Shown here piece after piece: positions 43,716 to 54,563 of a DNA stretch of 64,000 bases. The position numbers and the translations under genes were made by a program. The stretch is taken from NCBI GenBank assembly GCA_036365145.1, contig JAEOAD010002279.1, positions 1,670,001 through 1,734,000 of the forward strand. The letters are read 5' to 3'. Under the pieces are notes generated by a model. That model made no database searches. It saw nothing but the letters and a program-made list of their open reading frames with translations, and was not told the origin of the DNA. Each line of letters begins with the position of its first letter. The stretch's first letter is position 1. This DNA comes from Orientallactaga sibirica. Lineage: Eukaryota > Chordata > Mammalia > Rodentia > Dipodidae.

Positions 43716-44268
43716 GGGAGCTAAGTGTAACTTGAGGGTAGCATGTTTATTTCACGGAGTGGTTAGTGGGCATTGAGGGGCGCAGCCCTAGAAAGACCCA
43801 GGAAGCACTCACTCACCGTACGTCAGCTGTTGTCATTTTCTGGGTGCCCAGTAGTGTTTGGGGGGGGCAGGGACAGCGACCAGTCAGTGCGTGAGGGTGG
43901 ATGGATGCATCAACACACCGCTCGGGCATGCATGGCTTTTCTGAACCCCTAGCTTTCTTGTCACTGCCAGAATCCAGGCCTCTCCTTTGTTGGAACTTGA
44001 GGCTGCCCAGAGACGATTGGACTCGGTTCAGACAGCTAACGAGGAGACAAAGAGGTTTGCACATTCGGGCACTGAAGTTGAGCTTCTGTGAATGTGCGGT
44101 GCTGAGAATTGATGCAGAAGTCATTATTAACTCAAACGTCTAACAGGATGTTTGCCTTTCAACAAAGGGTGACTAATTAACGTAGCGGTTGATTATGCGG
44201 CTCCCTTAATTTGTTACTGGTTTTCAAATATCAAGTAATTACATCACCGTGGGCGGACAGTTACTAGA
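43716..44268. other. Unit 1 unique part
   Basis: No repeat is seen. 44130-44268 (GACTAATTAACGTAGCGG, GATTATGCGGCTCCC, AAGTAATTACATCACCGTGG) is AT-rich with CpGs and looks like possible conserved non-coding DNA. Confidence 0.5.
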
Positions 44269-44281
44269 AAGTCAGTTTACA

Positions 44282-44796
44282 GGGGCTGGAGAGATGGCTT
44301 AGCGGTTAAGGCACTTGCCCGCAAAACTAAAGGACTTCGGTTCGATCCCCTAGGACCCATGTAAAGCCATATGCACAAGGTGGTGCATGCATCTGGAGTT
44401 TGTTTGCAGTGGCTGGAAGCCTGGCGTGCCCATACTCTCTTTCTCTCTGTCTCTGTCTCTCTCCTTCTGTGCCTCTTTCATGCTCTCAAATAAATAAATA
44501 AAAATTAAAAATATGGAAGAGTAGGACTCCTTACAATGCGTTCTTCCAGACACAAAATGGCCTGGATATCCATGACCTCACAGTGCCTGACACTGCCTAC
44601 GCAAGACCATCATAATAGGAGGAAAAGATGATGACATCAAAATAAAAGAGAGACTGATGGAGGGGGGGGTAACGATGGAGAGTGGAGTTTCAAAGGGGAA
44701 AGTGGGGAGGGGAGGGAAGTACCATGGGATCTTGTCTCCAATTAAGGAAGTTGTCAATAATAAATAAATAAATAAATAAATAGATTTTAAAAAAGC
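44282..44796 (+). mobile_element. tSINE fused to L1-like 3' end (chimeric insertion)
   Basis: A tSINE-A (44282-44513) is followed directly by an L1-like 3' piece (44514-44796) ending in (AAAT)n. A single target duplication surrounds both: AAGTCAGTTTACA at 44269-44281 and AAGTCCGTTTACA at 44797-44809 (12 of 13 alike). This fits one insertion made by template switching, or a SINE placed exactly at the truncated start of an L1 copy. Confidence 0.75.
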
Positions 44797-44809
44797 AAGT
44801 CCGTTTACA

Positions 44810-45101
44810 AAAGAGAGTCAGAAAGGGTTGCCTCTGTCGGTCCCAAATCTGCTTTGGATGTAGCCTTGCATGTGGGTGTGACCTGGCAGCAGCTCCCAGT
44901 CCCCCAGTGCAGGGCAACAAGGTCATGACTGTATGTGTGCTTGATCTGACTCCTGCCTCTGCGTCTGACCCATGTGCCATCCCTAGAAATGGAGCCGTAA
45001 TCATGGCGGGGAAGCCGGAAAGACTTGTGTGTGTCTTCGTGCGTACAGGCTGAGAGCTTGTTGATATAATCAATATTCATGCTGTCCCTTCTAACTTTCT
45101 T
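44810..45101. other. Unit 1 unique part
   Basis: No repeat or gene seen. The 91-codon reverse ORF here has no recognisable character. Confidence 0.5.
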
Positions 45102-45103
45102 TT

Positions 45104-45316
45104 TTTTAAATTGTTATTTATTTTTATTTATTTATTTGAGAGCGACAGACAGAGAGAAAGAGAGAGAGAGAGAATGGGCACGCCAGGGCCTCCAGCCACT
45201 GCAAATGAGCTCCAGATGCATGTGCCATCATGTGCAACTGGCTTACGTGGGTCCTTGAACCGGGGTCCTTAGGCTTCGCAGGCAAGTGCTTAACCACTAA
45301 GCCATCTCTCTGGCCC
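45104..45316 (-). repeat. tSINE-A
   Basis: Reversed. A short deletion removed GGAGAAATTGAGC-type sequence after GGGTCCTT compared with the unit 2 copy. CTTCTAACTTTCT / CCTCTAAATTTCT flank it. Confidence 0.93.
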
Positions 45317-45329
45317 CCTCTAAATTTCT

Positions 45330-45500
45330 ATCTAGCCTCATGTCCTGACATTCTCTATCATGAAGGAGAATCTGTTTTTATCTTCACTTTGCAGGTGAGG
45401 AAACTGGCCTTCAAGCTAGTGGAGTGGAGTTGGGCCTTGAACCCAGGTTATCAGGCTCCCAAGCTTGCTTAGCTCCCTCTTAGACTCGGGTCTTTTACTG
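45330..45500 (-). repeat. MIR
   Basis: Reversed MIR: CTTCACTTTGCAGGTGAGGA, AACTGGCCTTCAAGC, then GGGCCTTGAACCCAGGTTAT. Confidence 0.72.
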
Positions 45501-45687
45501 CTTGTAAGTGAACTGATTTAGTATTTTCTAAGCAGATACTCGAAGCCAGAGTCTGCTGGGGCATCCGAGCCACTTTAGTCTGTGTGCCATCTCCCCCCCT
45601 CCCCCCCCGTTAAGATAGTTGTATCGCCACATTTGGTTCTTTAGTGTTCTGCTCCATGGAACTGTGTTTGCCATTTTAATTTTGTAG

Positions 45688-45902
45688 AAATATTTTTATT
45701 TATTTATTTGAGAGAATGATGAGAGAGAGAAGCAGAGAGAGAGAGGGAGAGAATGGGCAAGCCAGGGTCTCCAGCCACTGCAAAGCAACTCCAGACGCAT
45801 GCACCACCTTGTGCATCTGGTTTATGTGGGTCCTGGGGGATCGAACCTGGGTCCTTTAGCTTTGTAGGCAAGTGCCTTAACCGCTGAGCCATCTCCCCAG
45901 CC
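45688..45902 (-). repeat. tSINE-A, copy of 43346
   Basis: Identical by eye to the unit 1 copy. Confidence 0.94.
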
Positions 45903-45909
45903 CCTGCTT

Positions 45910-46058
45910 TTGTTTTGTTTTTGAGACGAGTCTCACTAGTTAGCGCAAGTAGGCCTGGGACTTGCTATGTAGCCCGGGGCTAAGTACAGTCTCATAATCC
46001 TCCTGCCTCAGCAGCCCCTGTGCTGGCATTGCAAGCATGCACCACCATGGCTGGCTTG
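45910..46058 (-). repeat. Old B1-like SINE, copy of 43569
   Basis: Same diverged B1, with one extra T at the start. Confidence 0.8.
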
Positions 46059-46606
46059 GGAGCTAAGTGTAACTTGAGGGTAGCATGTTTATTTCACGGA
46101 GTGGTTAGTGGGCATTGAGGGGCAGCCCCAGAAAGACCCAGGAAGCACTCACTCACCGCACGTCAGCTGTTGTCATTTTCTGGGTGCCCAGTAGTGTTTG
46201 GGGGTGGGCAGGGACAGCGACCAGTCAGTGCGTGAGGGTGGATGGATGCGTCAACACACCGCTCGGGCATGCATGGCTTTTCTGAACCCCTAGCTTTGTC
46301 ACTGGCAGAATCCAGGCTCTCCTTTGTTGGAACTTGAGGCTGCCCAGAGACGATTTGACCTGGTTCAGACAGCTAACGAGAGAGACAAAGAGGTTTGCAC
46401 ATTCGGGCACTGAAGTTGAGCTTCTGTGAATGTGCGGTGCTGAGAATTGATGCAGAAGTCATTATTAACTCAAACGTCTAACAGGATGTTTGCCTTTCAA
46501 CAAAGGGTGACTAATTAACGTAGCGGTTGATTATGCGGCTCCCTTAATTTGTTACTGGTTTTCAAATATCAAGTAATTACATCACCGTGGGCGGACAGTT
46601 ACTAGA
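46059..46606. other. Unit 2 unique part
   Basis: It repeats the candidate conserved stretch at about 46470-46606 without visible change. Confidence 0.5.
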
Positions 46607-46619
46607 AAGTCAGTTTACA

Positions 46620-47138
46620 GGGGCTGGAGAGATGGCTTAGCGGTTAAGGCACTTGCCCGCAAAACTAAAGGACTTCGGTTCGATCCCCTAGGACCCATGT
46701 AAGCCATATGCACAAGGTGGTGCATGCATCTGGAGTTTGTTTGCAGTGGCTGGAAGCCCTGGCGTGCCCATACTCTCTTTCTCTCTGTCTCTGTCTCTCT
46801 CCTTCTGTGCCTCTTTCATGCTCTCAAATAAATAAATAAAAATTAAAAATATGGAAGAGTAGGACTCCTTACAATGCGTTCTTCCAGACACAAAATGGCC
46901 TGGATATCCATGACCTCACAGTGCCTGACACTGCCTACGCAAGACCATCATAATAGGAGGAAAAGATGATGACATCAAAATAAAAGAGAGACTGATGGAG
47001 GGGGGAGGGGGTACGATGGAGAGTGGAGTTTCAAAGGGGAAAGTGGGGAGGGGGGAGGGAAGTACCATGGGATCTTGTCTCCAATTAAGGAAGTTGTCAA
47101 TAATAAATAAATAAATAAATAAATAGATTTTAAAAAAG
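46620..47138 (+). mobile_element. tSINE-L1 chimeric insertion, copy of 44282
   Basis: The same joined element (tSINE to 46851, L1-like piece from 46852), with target copies at 46607-46619 and 47139-47151. Confidence 0.75.
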
Positions 47139-47151
47139 CAAGTCCGTTTAC

Positions 47152-47448
47152 AAAAGAGAGTCAGAAAGGGTTGCCTCTGTCGGTCCCAAGTCTGCTTTGG
47201 ACGTAGCCTTGCATGTGGGTGTGACCTGGCAGCAGCTCCCAGTCCCCCAGTGCAGGGCAACAAGGTCATGACTGTATGTGTGCTTGATCTGACTCCTGCC
47301 TCTGCGTCTGACCCATGTGCCATCCCTAGAAATGGAGCCGTAATCATGGCGGGGAAGCCGGAAAGACTTGTGCGTGTCTTCGTGCGTACAGGCTGAGAGC
47401 TTGTTGATATAATCAATATTCATGCTGTCCCTTCTAACTTTCTTTTTT
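47152..47448. other. Unit 2 unique part
   Basis: Counterpart of 44810-45101. Only a few substitutions are seen, including TGTGTGTC to TGCGTGTC. Confidence 0.5.
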
Positions 47449-47674
47449 TTAAATTGTTATTTATTTTTATTTATTTATTTGAGAGCGACAGACAGAGAGA
47501 AAGAGAGAGAGAGAGAATGGGCACGCCAGGGCCTCCAGCCACTGCAAATGAGCTCCAGATGCATGTGCCATCATGTGCAACTGGCTTACGGGGGTCCTGG
47601 AGAAATTGAGCCTTGAACCGGGGTCCTTAGGCTTCGCAGGCAAGTGCTTAACCACTAAGCCATCTCTCTAGCCC
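47449..47674 (-). repeat. tSINE-A, copy of 45104
   Basis: Keeps the segment that unit 1 lost, so the loss happened in unit 1 after duplication. Confidence 0.93.
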
Positions 47675-47685
47675 CCCTCTAAATT

Positions 47686-47865
47686 TCTATCTAGCCTCAT
47701 GTCCTGACATTCTCTATCATGAAGGAGAATCTGTTTTTATCTTCACTTTGCAGGTGAGGAAACTGGCCTTCAAGCTAGTGGAGTGGAGTTGGGCCTTGAA
47801 CCCAGGTTATCAGGCTCCCAAGCTTGCTTAGCTCCCTCTTAGACTCGGGTCTTTTACTGCTTGTA
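47686..47865 (-). repeat. MIR, copy of 45330
   Basis: Same reversed MIR. Confidence 0.72.
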
Positions 47866-48041
47866 AGTGAACTGATTTAGTATTTTCTAAGCAGATACTC
47901 GAAGCCAGAGTCTGCTGGGGCATCCGAGCCACTTTAGTCTGTGTGCCATCTCCCCCCCTCCCCCCCCGTTAAGATAGTTGCATCGCCACATTTGGTTCTT
48001 TAGTGTTCTGCTCCATGGAACTGTGTTTGCCATTTTAAAAA

Positions 48042-48233
48042 AATATTTTATTTATTTGAGAGAGGGAAAGAAGCTGAGAGAGAATGGGCATGCCAGAGCC
48101 TCCAGCCGCTGCAAACGAACTCCAGACGCATGCGCCTCCTTGTACATCTGGCCTATGTGGGTCCTGGGGAATCGAACCTGGGTCCTTTGGCTTTGCAAGC
48201 AAGCGCTTAGCCGCTAAGCCATCTCTCCAGCCC
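48042..48233 (-). repeat. tSINE-A at right edge of duplication 2
   Basis: Exact 21-bp target (CTGTGTTTGCC then ATTTTAAAAA) on both sides (48021-48041 and 48234-48254). It is absent at the unit 1/unit 2 junction. Confidence 0.96.
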
Positions 48234-48254
48234 CTGTGTTTGCCATTTTAAAAA

Positions 48255-49180
48255 TCATCAGTCCAAACACAAAACTGGCTTCAAACCCTTTTCGCATTAT
48301 CTGTGGCCCTTTATTTATGTAATAGCCACACCACCAATAAAATCCTACAAGATGATAATTTTAATTTTACTAATGAGGAAATGGAGACTCAAAGGGGAAT
48401 GAAAAAAATAATTTTTTTGAAGGCCACAGAGCTCATGAGAATTCAAGTAGGATTTGAATTCAGGACTCTGTGAAAGAGCCCTCCTATTTCCATGCAGGCT
48501 AATTCTCACGGTGTCTTTGGATCCCATTCTGTCCCCAGGGAAGACCCTTCCCCTGTAAGTCACTGTCCACGGTAACCTTTGAAGACTAGCTCCGCACAGA
48601 TATAGGCAAACGCTGCGCCCCAATATCAGGTTCCTGTTGTGTTAGCGCTTTCTCGAACGCTTCAAAACTCCGTGAGGATGGGCAGGTCACAACTGCGTCT
48701 CCCTGCCCCTGCCACCCAAATTCTTCCACTTCTAAAAGCTCCTGAAGTCCTAAGGATTAAATAAATAATGTGCTCACGGGGCGGATTCCTCCGGAGAAGC
48801 CACGTCTCTATTATACAGCCTACAATATTAACATTTTACTCATTCATTATTCAGCACCCATTTATTGAATGGCCACAGCGTTCTAGGCCCTGAGCTAATT
48901 ACTGGCGCCCCTACAGCTACCCTTGCTACTAATAACAGCAGCTGACATTTATTGAGCACTTACTTTGCATCAGCCCTTGCGCTAAGCCCCAAATGCACCA
49001 TTTCTTTTCATCCCCTGCAACCGTCTGCTTCTCCTCCCGTTCACAGACAGTGAAACCGAGGCTTGGAGGTACTAACATATTTTATCTTGTAAGGATCTGT
49101 TTTCCTTTGTCCTCGGTGTTCCAACAGCTTCTACCCTTCGTTACATCTCAATTCATACCCGTTGGTGAGGCAAATGGTTG
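48255..49180 (-). repeat. Intron with two MIR relics
   Basis: 48345-48490 (TTTTACTAATGAGGAAATGG, then GGATTTGAATTCAGGACTC) and 48840-49085 (ACATTTATTGAGCACTTACT, then CACAGACAGTGAAACCGAGG) are reversed MIR copies. The sequence between them is unclassified. Confidence 0.7.
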
Positions 49181-49193
49181 TGCCCATAATTTT

Positions 49194-49436
49194 TTTTTTA
49201 ATATTTTATTATTTATTTATTTATTTGAGAGAGAGAGAGAGAGATACAGAAATAGGCAGGCAGAGAGAGAGAGAGAGAATGGGTGCGCCAGGGCCTCCAG
49301 CCACTGCAAATAAACTCCAGATACATGCACCCCCTTGTGCATCCGGCCTACGTGGGTCCTGGAGAATCGAGCCTCGAACTGGGGTCCTTAGGCTTCATAG
49401 GCAAGCGTTTAACCGCTAAGCCATCTCTCCAGCCCA
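49194..49436 (-). repeat. tSINE-A
   Basis: Exact 14-bp target GTGCCCATAATTTT on both sides. The structure otherwise resembles the copy at 41057. Confidence 0.96.
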
Positions 49437-49450
49437 GTGCCCATAATTTT

Positions 49451-49960
49451 GTTGACAACGTGGTGGCCTGGTCATAGAGACCCCAGTATTTAACCAATCC
49501 TATACCTCGGATCTCTTTCAACCCAGAACGCTGAGATCTCACAGGATAAAATATTGTGTTGGTCTATGTAAGTGTGAAATAGCAGGGCTCAGAAAATATG
49601 CTGGGGTCCCTGACACTTCTATTCAAAAAGAAGCTTTAGTCTAAAGATAATCCTATCACTTGTCTCTAAGGTAGAGTTTGAATGACTGTCTTTTCGTTCT
49701 TTCTTTGTTCCTCAATAATATAAACCCAGTGCACTTGAGATCATGTCTATGTGGTATGTAAGTTGACATGTAGCCCCATTTCTGCTATGCAGTGTTTGGA
49801 TTTCTAAGTGATCTCTACGATGGCTTCATAGTCCAAAGAACATGATCACCCTGCACTTTGACTTAATCACCCTCCACTTGGTTTTAAAATCTATAATATA
49901 ATATTTTTATAATCTATAATTTATGCATAGTAAATCAAAGGGTTTTATATGGAGTGTGTT
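49451..49960. other. Intron sequence, no feature seen
   Basis: AT-rich near 49890-49925; nothing is recognised. Confidence 0.5.
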
Positions 49961-50190
49961 TTTTTTAATAAATATCTTATTTATTTTATCTATTTGAGAG
50001 ACAAAGAGAGAAAGATGCAGGCAGAGTGAGAGAGAATGGGCTCGCCAGGGCTTTTAGTCACAGCAGACGAACTCCAGATGCATGTGCCACCTTGTGCACC
50101 TGGCTTTACGTGGGTACTGGGAGGTGGTGAACTCCGTTCCTTAGGCATTGCAGGCAAGTGCCTTCACCGCTGAGCCATCTCTCCAGCTCC
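49961..50190 (-). repeat. tSINE-A, diverged
   Basis: Reversed copy with GGGCTTTTAGTCACAGCAGA in the body; head CCATCTCTCCAGCTCC. Confidence 0.9.
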
Positions 50191-50581
50191 TAGTTTGATG
50201 GTTTTTTTTTTAAACTTTCTTATCCCACTGCTACTTAGAAATGCTTTCGTGGGATGCTGGAGATGAACAGGACAGCAGGAGTCAATCACCTGTTTCACAG
50301 CCTTTCTCCTGCAGACAAGGTGAACTGCAACTCCATGAAATTAGAAGGAGTGAGATGCTTTCGCAGAGTCTTGAGGTCAAGTTCAAGTTGAACTCTCCAG
50401 GACTGTGTGGGGCCTGGGCTAAAAAGTTTTAATCCTTTCAAACCTCAAATTTCTTCCTTAGCAAAATTAAAATTATAATCCTGTTGGGTAGGGTTCTGTG
50501 TAGGTTTAGGTATGATATAAACCAAGGAGCAAAAAGTGGTGGCAATGAATAATCAGTAAACATATTGATTTCAAAAAGGAA
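50191..50581 (+). repeat. Intron with possible MIR relic
   Basis: 50360-50535 (TTGAGGTCAAGTTCAAGTTG, then CTCAAATTTCTTCCTTAGC, then TGTTGGGTAGGGTTCTG) may be a forward MIR. The match is loose. Confidence 0.4.
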
Positions 50582-50780
50582 GGCTGGAGAGATGGTCAGT
50601 GGTCAGTCACCAGGCCCTCTCATGCAAAGCTTGATGGCTCAGGTTCGATTCCCCAGCAGTCATGTAAAGACATCTGCACAAAGTGGCGTGTGCATCTGGA
50701 GTTTGTTTGCAGTGTCAACAGGCTCTGGCATACCCATTCTCTCTCTTTCTCTCCTTGCAAATAAATAAATTATTTTATTA
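50582..50780 (+). repeat. tSINE-A, diverged
   Basis: GGCTGGAGAGATGGTCAGTG head; B box GGTTCGATTCC intact; body shortened (AGTGTCAACAGGCTCTGGC). Confidence 0.88.
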
Positions 50781-51231
50781 CGAATTTTACTATATGAACA
50801 AGCTGCATGTTGGTCCCAATCGCCTTTGTGTTATCCTTTCATATCTACTCTTCTCTTCACCCCGCCCCGTTTCTCTGAGGGGCCTACACAGTGGTGTTAT
50901 TGGTATTCCCCAAGGAGTCAGGAATGCATCAGTGTCTGTGGAGAAGGAACGGGGCCTCAGGATACCCCTTGCCACCCTGCAGCTCTTCCAATCTTTCTGG
51001 CCACTCTTCTGCAATGTTCCCAGCACCCGGATAGGTGGTGTCGTAAGTCTGCTTTCGTGTTGAGCTCTCAGAAACTTCTGGGCTTCTGCTTCGATGAGTT
51101 TGGAGTGTCCTCAGTGTCTGTGTCAACAGCTCCCTGGAGCAGGTTGTCAGGACAGCAGTGAAAGAAGCATTCGTGTTTAAATGACTTCCTCTGCGCTGTT
51201 CTCCTGGGCTCTGGCAGATGTGTGAGGTTTC
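50781..51231. other. Intron sequence, no feature seen
   Basis: ORFs of 78-126 codons on both strands overlap here. None resembles a known protein and none has splice signals in frame. Confidence 0.5.
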
Positions 51232-51256
51232 CAAAAAAAAAAAAAAAAACCCTGAG

Positions 51257-51492
51257 TTCTGGAGAGATGGTTTAGGGGTGAAGGCGCCTGCCTGCTAAGC
51301 CTAAAAACACCGGTTCCAATCTCCAGGTCCCATGTTTAGCCAGATGCAAAGTGACCCAAGGGCGCAATGCCGCAGTTGCCCACAAGGGGGTGCACGCGTT
51401 TGGAGTTCGTTCACAGCAGCTGAGAGGCTGCTGGTGTGTCCATTCTCTGTCTCCCTCTCTCTCTCTCTGTGTCTCTCACAAAAAAATTTTTA
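51257..51492 (+). repeat. tSINE-B
   Basis: TTCTGGAGAGATGGTTTAGG head, with a CTCF-like motif at 51377-51394 (one change, GGTGC). It inserted beside an A run (51232-51249); AACCCTGAG / AACCTGAG flank it. Confidence 0.92.
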
Positions 51493-51577
51493 AAACCTGA
51501 GAGAAGCTATATTTACCTGTACTAGAGTAAGAAAAATGGGAATTTTATTTCTACCTTAAGTTACGATTAGTTACATT

Positions 51578-51580
<3 letters not shown>

Positions 51581-51619
<39 letters not shown>
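51581..51619. repeat. (TG)n microsatellite
   Basis: Nineteen TG units. Confidence 0.95.
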
Positions 51620-51737
51620 ATACCAACTGGTGATTAGTCTGTAACGGGGTGCTAGGGGCCCAGGAAAGTCCTTGAACCCCATACCTTAGGCTTGTTTCTA
51701 ATTTTAATCAAACAATTACATAAAAAAAGAAGACTGA

Positions 51738-51966
51738 GGGCTAGAGAGATGGCTTAGTGGTTAAGCGCTTTCCTGTGTAGCCTAAGGACCCCGGCTCAAG
51801 GCTCAATTCCCCAGGACCCACATAAGCCAGATGCACGAGGTGGTGCATGCTTCTGGAGTTCGTTTGCAGTGGCTGGAGGCCCTAGTGCACCTGTTATCTC
51901 TCTCTCTCTCTCTTTCTCTCTCTGCCTGTTGCTAATAAATAAATAAAAATAAACAAAAATTTTAAA
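51738..51966 (+). repeat. tSINE-A
   Basis: GGGCTAGAGAGATGGCTTAG head. AGACTGAG before and after. It faces a reversed copy 30 bp away. Confidence 0.93.
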
Positions 51967-51995
51967 AGACTGAGAACAACAATTATAAAATTTTT

Positions 51996-52200
51996 TATTA
52001 TATTTTTAAAATTTTATTTTATTTGACAGAGAAAGAGGGAGAGAGAGAGACAGAATGGATGCGCCAGGGCCCCCAGCCACTGCAAATGAATTCCAGACGC
52101 ATTCTTGTGCATCTGGTTACCATGGGTCCTGGGGAATCAAACATGAGTCCTTTGGTTTTGCAGGCACATGCCTTAACCACTAAACCATCCCTCCAAACCC
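51996..52200 (-). repeat. tSINE-A
   Basis: Reversed copy with a decayed head (CCATCCCTCCAAACCCC). Confidence 0.92.
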
Positions 52201-52201
52201 C

Positions 52202-52830
52202 TAAATTACTATTTTTATTGAGGGAAGTACAGAGCCAAGGAAAGGCACCCACATAGCTAGAGATCCCATGTGGAGGGCCCAAAAAAAGCATGGAAAGAAA
52301 AGAGGAAAGAAAGTTCAAGGAGCTCCCGCCATATGGAGAGCTGGAGGGGATCAAGGAGCCCATGAGGAGAGTAAGGGTTAGGGGGCCCTCCTGGCTGAGC
52401 CTGAGTCTGGGACGAGCCAGCCCAGGCCCAGAGAGGGAAAAACTCACCCCCAGCTGGAAGTTCCCAAGAGGTCAGAGAGCCTGCCCTCCCCTTGCAAAGA
52501 TATTTATAACCTTAGGGTGGTGGGCTGTCTTCCGGCTCAGGTGAACCAGGGGGACAGCTGGTTGGTTAGGACTAGGGGCTGTCTCAGGAAGAGACAAGTT
52601 CCAGGGGGGCTGAACTTGACCAAGCACAATGTTTGAATCCTATGAAAGACCTCTCTCCCAGGACTGTTTGTGGAAAAACAGATCTAGGGGAACTAGGCAA
52701 GAGATAAGAAGTCAGATCATCTTGGATTTCTGGCAAGTGCAGACTTTCCTGCCCTTTTCCACTTCAGGGGTCCAGTCACCCCTAAACTGTACCCCCTTCT
52801 CAAGTCATGTCTTTGATAAATAAGTAAGAA
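52202..52830 (-). mobile_element. Possible LTR-like element (unclassified)
   Basis: Read on the minus strand, a TATA-like GGTTATAAATATC (about 52500) lies some 280 bp before AATAAA (about 52216), the spacing and order of an LTR promoter and polyadenylation site. No clear TG/CA ends or target duplication were found, because a tSINE abuts the left side. It could equally be unique sequence. Confidence 0.3.
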
Positions 52831-53609
52831 GAAAACAGTGATGAACTGATCCTAAAGGTAGCTTGGGTGACACCCCAAATACCCAGCATGCACTGTACTG
52901 GTGTCCCTTTGACCTTTATTAACTCTGTGGTCTTCAGATAAAATAGAATTGCTGCCTAACCCCATGGCCAGGTCTCCAGTGTGTTTCCAGCTCCACAGTT
53001 AGAAGCCAGCTGGCCACATCTGACTATAAACTGCAGTGACAGGGGCCGAAGCACACAGCACTCGCTGTAGTTTGCAGCCCCACGCTGTGGACAACTGTGA
53101 GGCTGTGGGGACTGACATGGGCAAATTTCTCTCAACCTGGAGTGGATGTGTGGGCTTGCATGAGAGTTTGTGTTGACTCGGGCTTGTACGTAGCTTGAGC
53201 GGAACGTGAACCTTTGCTATATAAGAGGTTATTTCCATTTGATAGTCAGCTTTGCTTGTCCGAATCTTGTGAATTTTCAAGGACATGGGACGTCAGTAGT
53301 GTTTTTACACGTGAATTTCCACATTTGAGGAGGATACCGCCATTCACTCATTTACTTACGTGTCCATGTATGAATCTGCTTGTACATTCCCCACTTTTCT
53401 AGTTGTATACTGATAAAAGGTCCCATCAGGGCTGCTTTCTTGGGACCAGGACCTCGCTGGAGACACTTAGATAAGAAAAGTCATCATGCAATGTAATAAG
53501 GGGTTAGGAATTTAAAAAAAGATGCTGATCCCAGTTTTGGGCGACAGGGTCGCTCTGAGCCGAGGCTTGGTGGCTGGATAGGGGGTTATTTATTGAACAA
53601 ATACATTTT
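52831..53609. other. Intron sequence, no feature seen
   Basis: No repeat or gene recognised. It ends in the AACAAATACATTTT target of the next SINE. Confidence 0.5.
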
Positions 53610-53854
53610 TGGGGGGGAGAGAGAGAGACACAGAGAGAGACAGAGAGGAAGAGGCAGAGAGAGAGAATGGGCATGTCAGGGCCTTGTCAGCTGCTGTGAA
53701 TGAACTCCAGACGCGTGCGCCCCCTTGTGGGCAAGTGTGGTATTGCGCCCTTGCGTCATTTTGAGTCTGGCTAAACGTGGGACCTGGAGAATAGAACGGG
53801 TGTTCTTAGGCGTGGCAGGCAGGCGCCTTAACCGCTAAGCCATCTCTCCAGCCC
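53610..53854 (-). repeat. tSINE-B
   Basis: Exact 14-bp target AACAAATACATTTT on both sides. CTCF-like motif on the minus strand at 53716-53733 (reads TGCCCACAAGGGGGCGCA). Confidence 0.96.
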
Positions 53855-54145
53855 AACAAATACATTTTGATCTGGTACTATGCGCAAGTTGCTATAGATG
53901 TTGTAAGACAGGCAGACAGCAGAGACACAAATACATGCACACATCAGATTCAGACAATAATGAGAAGATGACAAGGTGACATGATGGGAACTTACTGAGG
54001 GGAAGGGGCTTGATCTCTGGAGATGGGTGAGGTGAGAGAGATAAGTTTTGATCTGAGTTTGCCAGCCCCACTGGCTCTGATGAGACCCAGATGGAGGGAA
54101 GTTCTCAGAACAGAGGGATGTGGAACAGAAAACAGACAGGCTTTG

Positions 54146-54369
54146 GGGCTGGAGAGATGGCTTAGCAGTTAAGACATTTGCCTGCAAAGCCTAAGGACCC
54201 AGGTTCAACTCCCCAGAACCCAAGTAAGCCAGACACACAGGTGACACATGCACATGAGGTGACACATGCACATGAGGTGGAACATGCATCTGGGTTGCGA
54301 CTGCAGTGGCTAGAGGCCCTGGCTTGCCAGTTCTCTCTCTCTCTCTTTCATAAATAAAAAACAAAAGAA
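54146..54369 (+). repeat. tSINE-A with internal triplication
   Basis: GGTGACACATGCACATGAG is repeated in the core (54239-54278), with a third partial unit. The outer target AAAACAGACAGGCTT precedes it. Confidence 0.92.
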
Positions 54370-54516
54370 GCTGGGTATGGTGGCACATGCCTTTAATCCT
54401 AGCACTCGGGAGGCAGAGGTAGGAGCATTGACATGATTTTGAGGCCACCCTGAGACTATATACTGAATTCCAGGTCAGCCTGGGCTAGTGAGACCCTACC
54501 TTGAAAAACCAAATCA

Positions 54517-54555
<39 letters not shown>

Positions 54556-54563
54556 GAAAAAAG
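54370..54563 (+). repeat. B1 SINE after tSINE
   Basis: Complete B1 with about ten AAAT units. AAAACAGACGGGCTT follows at 54564, so the outer target spans both SINEs. Confidence 0.93.

Larger units (their letters stand above)
43338..45679 (+). repeat. Tandem duplication 2, unit 1
   Basis: 2342 bp from TTTTGTAGAAATATTTTT to GTTTGCCATTTTAA, followed without a gap by a second copy in the same direction. By eye the units are about 99% alike. Confidence 0.96.
45680..48038 (+). repeat. Tandem duplication 2, unit 2
   Basis: About 2359 bp. It differs from unit 1 by scattered substitutions and small indels. Its right edge carries a further tSINE at 48042. Confidence 0.96.

Noticed and set aside
46916..47416. 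166-codon reverse ORF, and its shorter copy at 44690
   Set aside because: It crosses the L1-like 3' end, an (AAAT)n tail and unique sequence in one frame; the copy in the other duplication unit is broken, so there is no sign of selection.
30687..48038. CRISPR array or satellite suggested by repeated blocks
   Set aside because: The repeats are two kilobase-scale tandem duplications and dispersed SINEs; there is no short repeat/spacer structure and the DNA is mammalian.
54241..54290. Minisatellite of 19-bp units
   Set aside because: It is a small internal duplication of a tSINE core, only two full units long.
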